DNA of 64,000 nucleotides from Adiantum capillus-veneris (lineage: Eukaryota; Streptophyta; Polypodiopsida; Polypodiales; Pteridaceae). A program made the translations under genes and the position numbers. Below are positions 24,139-35,117 of this stretch, in pieces. The stretch spans positions 86,268,529 through 86,332,528 of the forward strand of contig CM043959.1 in assembly GCA_014529385.2 (NCBI GenBank), in the 5' to 3' direction. The stretch's first letter is position 1. Every line of letters begins with the position of its first letter. Below the pieces are notes generated by a model. The model was not told the origin of the DNA. It worked only from the letters and a program-made list of their open reading frames with translations, and made no database searches.

Positions 24139-25869
24139 ATGGCTGACAATAACAACACAGATGTGTTCAAGATGTTTGCTGATGGGGACAGATTGGATGG
24201 GGACAACTACCCTATGTGGGCTTATATGATGCAACATGTTCTTGTGTCAAAGGGCGTCTGGAACATTGTGCAAGGCATTGATGTACGTCCTAGTTCTGAG
24301 GATGTAGGCGATGTTGAGGATGTTGCAGGTCTTGCTACAAGGATTTCTGCTGTTAGAGTTGTTTTGCCTACGGCAGAACACGCTCGTTGGGATGTTAAGG
24401 ATGCACAAGCTCATGCATTGATTGCGTTGTCTGTGAAGCGCATCATTGTTCCTCACATCCGTTCAACAAAATCTGCAAAACAGGCTTGGGATATTTTGGT
24501 TGCTCTTTATGCAAGTTGCAATGAGGCTAAAATTCCTTTGTTGCGTAAAGAGCTAGAGTCAAAGATTATGCATGAGGAAGATGATATGGACACTTTCCTT
24601 GCTAGTGTCAAGGATATCAATGAGCAACTTATTTCTGCAGGTGAAATTATTTCCGACAGTTCCCTTGTGCAGACTGTTCTTGATGCCTTACCAGATTCTT
24701 ACCAGACTTTTGTTAGTACTTGGAGACTTATGACCCAAGGAAATCCTGAAGTTGTCAAGTTTGATGCATTATACACATTGCTGTTGCAAGAGTCACTTTC
24801 CAGAAAAAACAGGACTAGGCAGGGTGCAATTAAACAGGCTTTTATTGCTTCTCAAAGAAAGGGTGGTAACAGCAATGCAACCACTTCTTATGGTTCTGCT
24901 GCGAGCGGCAAAAATACTGTTCCTAATGCTTCTGCTGGCAGCACTTCGTCTGGCAATTCTGGTGATAAGGGAAAAAAGACGATGCGTTGCCATTATTGTA
25001 AAGCTAATGATCACTTGATCAAGCAGTGTCCTAAGTTGAAGGCAAAAGAGGCTAAAAGGAAAGAGGGTGGTTCCACTACAAATGCTGGTTCCACTACAAA
25101 TGCAGCCATTGTTGAGTCTTCTGTGAAAGGAGATTGTGATGCTGATGTTGATGTAGAATGGGCTTTTAGCGCAGAGTACACTTACAATCCTGTTCTCCAT
25201 GATGCATGCTTGTCAGTTGCTGCAGATGTGTGGTATTTTGACAGTGGTGCTACAAAGCACATTACCTCACATCGTGAATTGTTTACCTCTCTCGAGTCTG
25301 TCCCTCATGGGAATTCAGTCACTTGTGTCAACAACGCCTCTTATCCGGTTCAGGGAGTTGGAAAGATTGTGCTTACTGCTGCAAATGGCAGTTCCTTCAC
25401 ACTTGTTGATGCACTTTATGTACCTGGGATCAAGAAGAATCTCTTGTCTGTATCCGCACTTGCTAGACTTGGACTTGTAGTCAAATTTGTGGATGGCAAA
25501 TGTACAATTCATGATATCAGTTTTGGTGATGAAATTGTTGCATCTGGCCTTTTGTGCCGTGGGCTGTATAAGCTCACTTTGTATGACAAGTGTGGACAAA
25601 ATTTTACAAATGCTGTTGCAGATTCAAGGGCTATTTCAGATGCAAAACTTTGGCATGCACGTTTTGGTCATCTGAATTTTGCCAGTTTGCTGCGTTTGCA
25701 GAAATCTGATATGGTTGCTTCTTTGTCGCCTCTTGAAGCACCTGTCAAACATGTTTGTGAAGGCTGTATTTTGGGTAAGATGCAGCGTTCTAAGTTTCCA
25801 AAGGATGGTTCAGTTTGGGCCACATGCAGATTGCAGCTTGTGCATAGTGATATTTGTGGGCCCATCTAA
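24139..25869 (+). pseudogene. copia gag, protease and N-terminal integrase
   Basis: The ATG at 24139 (MADNNNTDVFKMFADGDRLD) starts the gag; the open frame extends 21 codons further upstream without support. Gag helices include YPMWAYMMQHVL and FLASVKDINEQL. The zinc knuckle CHYCKANDHLIKQCP lies near residue 285. The protease active site is WYFDSGATKHIT. The GAG-pre-integrase motif KLWHARFGHLNFASL...CEGCILGKMQRSKFP and the start of the integrase core (LVHSDICGPI, first catalytic Asp) complete the frame. A TAA stop at 25867 and a +1 frameshift about 40 bases later break the integrase. Apart from that this is the best-preserved coding block in the window. Confidence 0.92.
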
Positions 25870-26549
25870 ACTCCGTCCTTGTGCAATTACCTTTACTTCG
25901 TGACTTTCATGATGATTACTCCAGGCATGCATGGGTATTTCCGCTTAAAGACAAGTTCGAAGTTTTTATGTGCTCAAACAGTTTCTGGCTATGGCTGAAA
26001 ATGTCTCGAAATGTACTATGGACACCCTCTGTTCCAATCGAGGGGGGGAGTATATGTTTCATGAATTTAATGCATTTCTGGCTAGTCATGGGATAAAACA
26101 CCAATGTACAGTGCCTTATACACCTCAGCAAAATGGTGTTGCTGAGAGGAAAAACAGGTCACTGATGGAAATGGCACAATGTATGGTCAAAAGCCAAGCT
26201 TTGCCTCATTCTTTTTGGCTTGAGGCCATCGTGTGTGCCACTTATGTACTAAACATGTGTCCTACAAAAGCTTTGCAGTATTACTCCATATGAAGCATGG
26301 CATGATAGAAAGCCTTCTATTGAGCACATGCACGTTTTTGGTTGTTTGGTATATGCTTTGGTGCCACAAACACAGCGCAGAAAATTGGATGATAAGGCTG
26401 TCAAATGTATTTTTGTTGGTTATAGTGCTAAAAGCAAAGGCTACAGGTTATATCATCCACAAACAAAGCGTATTTTGGTTTCACGGGATGTAGTGTTTGT
26501 GGAAGATTCTGTTCAGCCCTTCTGTCATGTACTAGAGACAATAATGTAA
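25870..26549 (+). pseudogene. copia integrase core, frameshifted
   Basis: Across three frames one reads DDYSRHAWVFPLKDKFEVF, then MDTLCSNRGGEYMFHEFNAF, then YTPQQNGVAERKNRSLMEMA and the KCIFVGYSAKSKGYRLYHP box. The last Glu of the D-D-E triad is present. The second acidic residue, normally Asp in 'RSDRGGEY', is Asn here (CSNRGGEY), so catalysis would fail even without the frame breaks. A stop closes the block at 26547. Confidence 0.87.
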
Positions 26550-26572
26550 GCTCACAGGACATTTATGACACT

Positions 26573-28177
26573 TTGTTGCCTCTTTTCACTGGTGGAAATA
26601 CGAATGTAAGTTCCAATGAGGCAAATGTACAGTCTATGGGGGTTTCTGAAAATGTTATAGATCAGCCTATTACTGATGCAGATGTACATGGTGTACTTGA
26701 TGAGGAAAGGGCTGAAAATGAGCAGGCTAGAGGTATGCCAATATGGCTGGTGCACACTTTGCGTGACAGTAAATTGGATGCACCTTTGTCTAGTCGTACT
26801 CGTTCAGGATCTTGCCATGCATCTTATGCATCAGATTGTTATGCTTTGGCTGTGTCTAGCTTACATGATGTTGAGGAGCCTCTGTATTTTGATGAAGCAC
26901 AAAATTCAGAAAATTGGATGGCTGCCATGCAATCAGAATATGATGCACTTACAGAAAATGACACATGGACTTTATGTGATTTGTCTCTTGGGCAAAAGGC
27001 CATTGGTACGAAGTGGGTTTACAAGTTGAAACGCAAGCCGGATGGTGAGATTGATCTCCATAAGGCTCGACTTGTTGCAAAGGGTTATGCAAAAAAAAAA
27101 GGCATAGATTATGAAGAGACTTTTTCTCCCACTTGTCGTATGACTACTGTGCAATTTCTATGTGCATTGGCAGCTCATTTTGGTTGGGATGTACATCAAT
27201 CAGACATTGTTATTGCTTTCTTGGATGGTGACATATTTGAGGAAGTTTATGTAACGCAGCGTCGCGGTTTTGTCATAAAAGGATAAGAGTACAAAGTGTG
27301 CAAATGTAACAAGGCTTTATATGGGTTCAAGCAATCTCCTCGTGCTTGGTATGAAAAAGCTGGCACTCATTTGGTCAAACAAGGATTTCGTAACAGTCCA
27401 ACAAAAAGCACATTGTATGTAAAGCGTGAGGATGATGTACTTCTCATTGTAATTCTTTATGTTGATGATTTGTTGATCACTAGACCAAATGAGAGACATA
27501 TTGCTGAATTTAAGGCTGATTTGAATGCTACTTTCAAGATGAAAGATTTGGGACTGTTGCATCATTACTTGGGTATACAGTTTAAGCAGTGTGATGGTGG
27601 TATTGCCTTGTGTCAGAAAAGTTACATACAGACATTGCTATGTAAGTTTGGACTTGAGGATTGCAAACCTATTGTCACTCCCATGGAAACAGGTTTGAAA
27701 TTGAGTTTACATGATGCTGGTGATCCTAGTGATGTCACTCTTTACCAAATTGCTGTTGACTGCCTCATTTATGTATGCAACACAAGGCCGGATATTCAGT
27801 TTGCAATCTCACAGGTCAGCAGATTCATGCATAGCCCAGGGTCTAAGCATTGGCAGGCCGTCAAGAGGATTTTCCGCTACCTTAGTGGCACTTTACATCT
27901 TGGCTTGTTTTATCCCAAGGGGGGATCATTGCCGCCAGACTTACATGCTAATTCGGACTCAGATTGGGATGGTTGTTTTGACACGCGAGTGTCCACAAGT
28001 GGTTTTTGTTTCATGCTTGGCAGTTTATGTATATCATGGTTGAGCAAGAAGCAACCTACTGTGGCCAGTTCGAGTTGTGAGGTTGAGTCCAGGGCAGTCT
28101 TCACAGCTACGGTTGAGTGTGTATGGCTGAGACGCCTTATGGATGATTAGGGTGTTGGACAGGACACTGCCAACACT
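26573..28177 (+). pseudogene. copia reverse transcriptase and partial RNase H
   Basis: The first frame (26573-27286) has the linker and the RT start: WMAAMQSEYDALTENDTW, GTKWVYKLKRKPDGEI, KARLVAKGYAKKKGIDYEE and QSDIVIAFLDGD. A stop at 27284 precedes the second frame (27296-28150) with LYGFKQSPRAWYE, the catalytic ILYVDDLLI, DLGLLHHYLGIQ, and the RNase H part TRPDIQFAISQVSRFM...SDSDWDG...SGFCFMLG..ISWLSKKQ..VASSSCEVE. The frame stops at 28148 and the element is cut about 30 bases later. The RNase H C-terminus is therefore missing, whereas the sister copy at 34.6 kb retains it. Confidence 0.92.
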
Positions 28178-28256
28178 ATCCTCAAAATCTCTTGTAGCGT
28201 GCGGAAGTAAGTGAGAGAGTGCTCAAAATCCGCACGCTACAAGAGATTTTGAGGAT
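28178..28256. repeat. Perfect 28-bp inverted repeat at the copia/CACTA junction
   Basis: Arm 28178-28205 (atcctcaaaatctcttgtag...) is the exact reverse complement of 28229-28256, with a 23-base spacer. The arm sequence is the start of the DUF4216 exon, so a short piece of CACTA DNA is present first in inverted and then in direct orientation exactly where copia sequence ends. Confidence 0.95.
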
Positions 28257-28803
28257 CGATTATAGACGATTTTTTGTCGACTTGTTCGATGTACAATGGT
28301 TCAAGATAAACATGAAGGGTCGCAACGCTATTGTGCGTAGAGGAGAGTCTGGTTTCCTTGAGATGGATTCAACTAAAAAATGGACCAACCTAAGAGACAC
28401 TTTTGTACTACCCGAGCATTGTGAATAAGTAAGTATGTAAATACCTAACATCCAATTTTAGAAGTTATGTGCTTGGAAGCTCTCATGTAAGTTATGTGGC
28501 TCTGGCAGGTGATATTTCATCCTAGAAAGTCCACATCAAACTGGTGATACGTCATAAAGGTAGCCCCTCCTAGTGCACGGACGTATGAGGGCTACCATGT
28601 GCCAATCACAGTGGCATTAATGGAGGAGATTGGAGAAGATGCTTAGTCAGAAGCCGCTGAGGTGGTGCTAGACGAGCATCAAGCTGCTACTCTCTATGGG
28701 GTGCATGCAGAGGATTTACAAAATCAAACGGAGGGCATCTACTAAACGAAGAGCTCTATATAGATATAGGGAGTTATGCTGAGCTATGCGAGGATGAGAG
28801 AGG
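28219..28803 (+). pseudogene. CACTA TNP2 C-terminal exons, inverted copy
   Basis: The plus-strand frame 28219-28428 encodes TLQEILRIDYRRFFVDLFDV, QWFKINMKGR and WTNLRDTFVLPEHCE, nearly identical to the minus-strand DUF4216 exon at 22.9-22.7 kb. The following exon (about 28509-28740) matches the terminal exon (VIFHPRK, ARTYEGYHV) but contains stops where the left arm has Trp and Gln codons. Similarity ends at about 28803. This copy is more decayed than the left arm. Confidence 0.83.
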
Positions 28804-31800
28804 TCCATGCACACTTTGAGTTTCCCATTTTTATTTGGCACAATGACTATTCGAGAAACCCATTCTGAGTGCCAATAAGGTATATGAGTCCACATTTGAT
28901 ACGATTTTCAAGTTCTTCTTGAAAAAAAAATTATTACTTAGGATTCATTGAGTAGGGTTGTTGCTGGTTGGTTTAGTAGTTCTATTCGTGTGAATTGTAT
29001 GTTGTATCACAAAAGGTGGAATGCCTTTCATATCATGATATGTCCTTAAATTCTTGGAGAATCTCCTTAAGTACATCCTCTTCAATCTCAATAAGTATTT
29101 GAGCGATTAATATTGGTTTAGACTTCTCACCTGGGTTTGCCAATTCCATCTTCTTAACTACTACTGGACCATAGTAGACTCCACTACTTCTAATGGTAGG
29201 CGTTCGTTGGGCTTTAGTGGTATAAGATATGAAATGTAATGTTTAGATGTAGGATGTAAGTCTATGGGATCTTATTGCGCTAGGGTCTTTGATTTCTCTT
29301 TTGTTGCTTAGCTAACTCTTGGTTTTGGCATCTCCTTGTAGTATGACTCAGTTTTGGCTTCTCTTAAACCTCTAATTGTACAATGCCAAGGGGTCATATA
29401 TTGTACCAAATGACACTCTGAAGGTGTTCACCCCAATTATCTACCAACTTTTGATGAGGATCACATGCTCCCACATAACTGAACCATTTTGTGGTGGATC
29501 TCTTTTTTTAATAGAATCCTAGCACATACATTTTCTTGATATTGTTGCCGTTTAGATATCTTACCTCTCTTGTCTAGTCTTTTTATTTTGGGTTGCTTCT
29601 ATTGCAAAGTCACTAGATTCATCCTCATTCTATCCTCTTCACTCCAAGATAAATTATCATAGGATGGTGTACTAGGCCATAAAAGTTTCATTTCCAAACA
29701 TGATCTAATTGTGATTCTAATTCCCTATCAAGCTCAGAGTCTATTTCTATTGGTGATTCAATCTCTAAGTCACATTGTTCATAATCTTTTGAGGCACTAC
29801 CCATTTTGATGTCCATCAGGTCTTCATCCTTTATGTCATTAGAGAGTATATGCATTGCACTTAACATGTTTACTAGTGAAACATTATGGCTTTGTCTCCG
29901 TCACGTGTTACTTAAGTTGTTTCTCTATTTTGCCAGGTGTCTATGGTTTCCACTAGGTGTACCCAATCGATGTCGTCCAACTCAACCATTCCAAGTAGGA
30001 CGTCCATATAAGGAGAGTCCTTCCCAATGTCTAACTCTTTTTTACAAGTATAACAATATTGTAGTGGGACTGAGTGAATGGTGGTGTCAGTTAAATTCTC
30101 AATTATAAGTCTATTCTCTAAAGGATGTGCTCAACCGTTTACAATATCAACTCAAATAAAGGAGTCTTGGAACTATAAGTAGACGTAGTTTTTAGACTAG
30201 TCATGCACTATTTTTGCTTCCCTCATGAAAGGAAATCCTAAGATCATGTCATATGACATAGGATGCATGGATAAATCCATAAGGATGAAGGTATGCCTTA
30301 CCTTGTGTCCAAGGATTTTGATCTTGAGATCTTTTAACATTCCAATAGGTTTTGTAGTTCCATTGGCCTTTTTTAACACTATGTTTATGACTTCAAGGTG
30401 AGATTTTCCCATAGATTCCCATCAATTTTTAGTTACAATGTTGACCCCAACACCACCATCAAGGATTCCCTTCACAGTTAATCCTTATGTAGTGATTGGT
30501 AGGGTTGCATTAGATTCATCACCTTTAAAATATTATCCCAACTTGTTAACATGTATTTCAATGATAAAACTTTCATCTAGTTTGGATTGTGGATCCAAGC
30601 ATTCCTCCTCAATTGGAATTTTGTTGGGTCTATCCATCTGTGCAAATCGTGGTAACCCGACTTTTAGTTCTCCATCGAGAAATGCCCAAAGAGCTAATTA
30701 ATTTGGCAATAGTTAATAGTTATTTTTGAGATTTTAGTCTGTGACTTAAGTCTCGTGAATATGGGATCTCCACTTCTTCAATGGGGTTAGATATTCCCTC
30801 ACTAAACATTCTCTCAAACAAATAGTTTGCATGCCTAGTTTGCAATGTTCACTCACTTTCTTCTTGGATGATACGAGGTATAGCTAATTGTCTATGGTCT
30901 TTGTGGAATTGAATTTATGTGGAAAAAGCTATGTCCATAATTCTAATATGCTCAGGTTCTTGCTCTATTTACCTTTGGGTCTTCTCTATTAAGATTCTTA
31001 AGTACTTGACTTGGATGATACTATTATGGCTAATGGTTTGTGGTCTATGTGACGTTGAGTTTATGTGGAAAACATTATGTGCGAAATCTTGATCTTCCTA
31101 GGTTTTGGTTCTAGTTCCCTTTGGGTCTTATCTACTAAGCTTCTTAAGTACTTGACTTGGTCAATCTCCTTCACAGGGTTTGGGTAGGTCCAATCTTCTT
31201 CATGTTTTCCTTGAGTTTTGGCCCTTGTGGCTTCTCTTGGAGGTTCTTGTCTCATTTGGTTAGCCTTGATGAAGACAACCATTGAATCATTGATGGTATG
31301 AGAGTATTTTTTTAATATTCTACCCTAATGGTGTCCTTGCTTGACTTATTCTCATGGTAATCCCCATTGGATTTTTCCCTCATGGTGGTTGTATCAATTT
31401 CCATGGTCTCAATTGAATCTGATCATCTTCATGGTCATTCATATACCTAGGGTCATCATCGGTCCCTACATTATTCTTTGAAGTAGGGTTTGAATTTGTA
31501 CCTTTTAGCGATCTCTTCTTTCACATTTCTTATTTCTCATTTGGGCAAGATGTAGCATCTCTCTCTTCAAGGATATAATTTTGATTTTGGAGTATCGATT
31601 GTGTGAGTACATTTATTTGTAACATAGGTGTGGTTTTTAGTGTCCCATTGGTCATCTCAGTTAAGTTCACGTTGTCGTGCCTTGGCATATACATAGTGTG
31701 AAATAAAAAACTCACCTCACTTTTGACACCTTTTAATGCGTGGAAATAAAATCAATCATGTGTATATTGTGATATATGCTGAAGTGGCTACTACGGTCGC

Positions 31801-31949
31801 TATCATGTACATACCTATCTGGGGAGTCGTGGCCTTGGATGTGGCTCCTTTGTGTGATTTCCCACTTGATAAAATGATTATTTTGGTTTTTTGATGTACA
31901 TATTCCAAGTGTTTCATGGTGGCACACTCATCTCACCTATAAGACTGAT
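28804..31949 (-). pseudogene. Decayed Ty3/gypsy gag-protease region
   Basis: The minus strand 30412-30197 reads TTKPIGMLKDLKIKILGHKV, MDLSMHPMSYDMILGFPFMR and EAKIVHD, a Ty3 protease C-terminal half with the ILGxPF box. To its right lie highly broken gag-like frames: charged peptides at 31282-31061 with VKYLRSLVDKTQRELEP, and a His-rich peptide at 31927-31733. A diverged tandem duplication of about 145 bp (near 30885-31160) repeats the VKYL...KTQR peptide. No RT is recognisable between 28804 and 30197. Lineage is undetermined. Confidence 0.55.
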
Positions 31950-33535
31950 GCGGGCAAAAACTGCCGAAAATAGCAGCTAATAGACGCCGTTGCAAAATTG
32001 CATGGAAAGTGACCCAAAACGGTATATTGATGAAAAATGATGTCTATGATTTTTGTGTTTAAGCGAGTGATCCCAAAAATTCAAGGATTTTTCTGATTCC
32101 ATTTGGGATTTTTCGCATAAAAAATGGCATTTTTTGGGTTAAAAATGAGTTGAAAATGGCCTAAAAATTTACACATCAGCTGAGAATTTCGTGGGGAAGA
32201 GAGAGAGGGCTGATTCTTATAGAGAAAACCTGCAATTTATCACTATTGTGCAATAGCTCCCATGGTTGCTCAATCTATGTGTGCTGCAGTCACGCCTCTT
32301 TGCAATCTCGTATGTGAGCTTGTGAGGGAGTGGATTAGGGTTTCCCCTTATCAAAGTGGTGTGTGGGATTCACTTTAGAAGCTCTTAAATCTCTAAAAAT
32401 TTAAAAAAGGTCACCATGAAGGTGGAAGCTCGTATATTCTTTTCAGCTGTTTGATGTTACGACTATATAATTGGGGGCGAGGCTACATGATACCATGAAA
32501 GAGGTTTGGGTTTTGGTTGAAAGTTGTGCTCCTATGAGAGTTGAAGTTTCATGGCTGAAAGTTTAGTGTTCTTAATTGATCTTTTTAAGTAAATTTGGAT
32601 GTGAATTGGTGATCATTTCACCACGAACTCGTATACAAAAACAAGCCATTTCCACCTATAATAGGGGACAGGGTTTGTGACTGTCTTGTCACAAACGCTC
32701 TTAGTTTTCTAGTCATCTTTAGAAAGAGATTTGGTTATTTTCCATAAACGCTTTATCTTAAACTGTTTGTGACTCTCATCATGAACTCTCACAGCAAAAG
32801 GTTCTGCACCTTCCCAGCTAGACCACACACATTCTGACATTTTTTGTGAACCCGAGCTGCTGGGGTGGGAGTTTGTGAATTGATCTACCCACTTTGTTAG
32901 CCATGGATGAAAATAGATATACATGTGATGCACTTTGATTCTACAGTCATGCAAATGTTTCAAGCATTTGCCATGTATATGCAACAACAACAAGCGCCTG
33001 AAAGAAGCCAGATTTGAACCACCAAAGCACTGCAGTCCATTGTGAAGAGAATTGACCAGTTTGATGGAAGGACATCACAAAGTAACTATGAGATTATATG
33101 AAGGAAATGGAGTTGAACCGAGCGTCTGAGGAAGACATGGTCCGAAGTTTTTGAGCTAGTTTGTGTCCCAGAGATTAGAGACCGTATTAGGGCAATTCAA
33201 AATTCTCATGGAAGAAATTGGGAGGAATTCAAGCTTGCTCTAAAAGAAGAATACTTTATGGAGGACTTTGAGAGGGTGACCAAAGAACTTTCTTATATTG
33301 GGTTGCAAATCCTAAAGAAGGGATTTCTACTACAGAGCTTCTCAGAGAGTTTGAGTGACGCTATGCTCAACTATCACAAATTGAACAAGCTTCCATGGAT
33401 AGGGGGAAGGTAGAACTTTTCCTACAAGCAGCGAGCAAAGAAATCGAAGAAAAGTTAGAGCTTCTCTTGGAAGACAAAGATACAAAGCAAGGTTTGAAGA
33501 CAAGGTGGAATGATGTACAAGATGCAGTCTCCCTA
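31950..33535 (+). pseudogene. 5' part of another Ty3/gypsy element: possible LTR, leader and gag
   Basis: From about 31950 (TGATGCGGGCAAAAACTGCC) the sequence looks like an LTR and leader, but no second LTR copy exists here to prove the border. From about 32932 a gag frame is readable in pieces: MQMFQAFAMYMQQQQ, then SIVKRIDQFDGRTSQSNYEI, VCVPEIRDRIRAIQNSHGRN, WEEFKLALKEEYFMEDFERV and KVELFLQAA-like blocks to about 33500. It is plus-strand and broken by several frame changes. The similarity stops abruptly at about 33535, where copia RT sequence begins. Confidence 0.55.
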
Positions 33536-35117
33536 TTGCCATGCAATCAAAATATGATGCACTTATAAAAAATGACACATAGACTTTATGTGATTTGCCT
33601 CCTGGCAAAAGGCCATTAAATGCTATGCACATCCGAAAAGGCATAGATTATGAAGAGACTTTTTCTTCCACTTATTGCATGACTACTGTGTGCTTTCTAT
33701 GTGCATTGGCAGCTCATTTTGGATGAGATGTACATCAATTAGATATTGTTATTGCTTTTTTAAATGGTGATATATTTAAGGAAGTTTATGTAATGGAGCC
33801 TCGTGGTCTTGTCATGAAAGAGCAAGAGGATAAAGTGTGCAAATGTAAGAAAGATTTGTATGGGTTGAAGCAATATCCTCATGCTTCGTATGAGAAAGCT
33901 CACACTCATATTGTTAAACAAGGCTTTTGTGAGGGTGATGTACTTCTCCTTGGTGTTCTTTATGTTTATGATTTGCTGATCACTAGACCCAATGAGACAC
34001 ATATTTTCGAATCTACTTTCAAGATGAAAGATTTGGGACTGTTGCATCATTACTTGGGCATATAGTTTAAGCAGTGTGATGGTGTGTCAAACAAGTTACA
34101 TAGAGACATTGCTATGTTAGTTTGGACTTGAGGATTGCAAACCTATTGCTACTCCCATGGAAATAGGTTTGAAATTGAGTCTTCATGATGGTGGTGATCC
34201 TACTGGTCATTCTTTACCAAATTGCTCTTGGCTACCTTACCTATGTATGCAACATGAGGCCTAATATTCAGTTTATAGCTCATAGGTTAGCAGATTTATA
34301 CATAGCCTAAGGTCTAAGCATTGACAAGTTATCAAGAGTATTTTTCACTACTTGAGTGGCACTTTGCATCCTTGCTTGTTTTATCCCAAGGGGGGATCAT
34401 TGACGCCAAATTTACATGCTTTTTTGGACTCATAGTGGATTGGTTGTTTTGATATGCAAGTGTCTAGAAGTGGTTTTTGTATCATGCTTCGCAATTCTTG
34501 CATATCACGGTTGAGCAAGAAGCAACCTACTATGGCCACTTCTAGTCGTGAGGCTGAGTACATGGCAGTCTTTATAGCTACAATTGATTTTGTATGACTC
34601 AAATGCATTATGGTTGATTTGGGTGTTGGCCAAGATACTGCCAACATCATCTACATTGACAATCAGAGCGCATTGGCAATTGCGAGTAACCATGTTTTTC
34701 ATGCTCGACAAAGCACATTGAGGTGCATTATCACTATGTGAGAGAGAGACTCTCAGCAAGAGAGATTAGCTTGGCTTATATGCCAACAGAGGACAACGTT
34801 ATAGATCTATTCAGAAAGGCATTGCCTTGTGAGAAGTTTGAAGCTTTTCGCAAAGATTTGGGCTTACTCGTGGATTGATCATGCACTTAGGGCATGGAAC
34901 TTCCCTATACATTATGCACCAGCTCTCATTCACTACATCACTTCCAGAGGTGTTTTGTTATTATATACATGCGGTAGTGATGTGTGTGAACACATTTAGG
35001 ACCGTTTGGGCATTTTTTCCCTCACCAGGAAGTTTTTTCCTCGTGCATTGTATATATATCCATCACTCCAGGGTTAACTTATCTTTCCATTACACACTAA
35101 GTAATACTACTCTCATC
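33536..35117 (+). mobile_element. Second copia copy, 3' half with truncated 3' LTR
   Basis: This matches 26919-28177 of the first copia and continues further. It holds RT fragments (LYGLKQYPHASYEKAHTH, VLYVYDLLITRPNE with YVDD changed to YVYD, DLGLLHHYLGI), RNase H (VASSS-like box, then YIDNQSALAIASN) and the polyprotein C-terminus LVD-stop at 34878. The LTR starts at 34956 (TGTTATTATATACATGCGGT) and is cut at about 35117 where minus-strand TNP2 begins. About 150 bp are missing inside the RT relative to copy one, so this is a dead copy. It shows what copy one lost at its 3' end. Confidence 0.85.

Larger units (their letters stand above)
23586..28180 (+). mobile_element. Ty1/copia retrotransposon, 3' end deleted
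   Basis: The element has a 227-bp 5' LTR (23586-23812), a primer-binding site, and gag, protease, integrase, reverse transcriptase and RNase H in the copia order (integrase before RT). It stops in RNase H at about 28178 without a 3' LTR. The sequence then jumps to CACTA DNA. Three breaks interrupt the coding region (25867, about 26550, 27285). Its LTR matches the solo LTR at 57482-57708 and the truncated LTR at 34956-35117, so at least three copies of one family lie in this window. Confidence 0.92.
22310..28803. repeat. Large inverted repeat of CACTA sequence, right arm split by copia
   Basis: The left arm (about 22310-23282, minus) is repeated in the opposite orientation at 23379-23585 and again at about 28229-28803, with the same exons and intron borders and many identical stretches. 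The loop between the arms is about 96 bp (23283-23378). The right arm is interrupted by a Ty1/copia element inserted at 23586. About 190 bp of arm, corresponding to roughly 22885-23075 of the left arm, is missing at the far side of the copia. Both arms carry the same EEEWEYSRG and DUF4216 segments. Confidence 0.85.
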
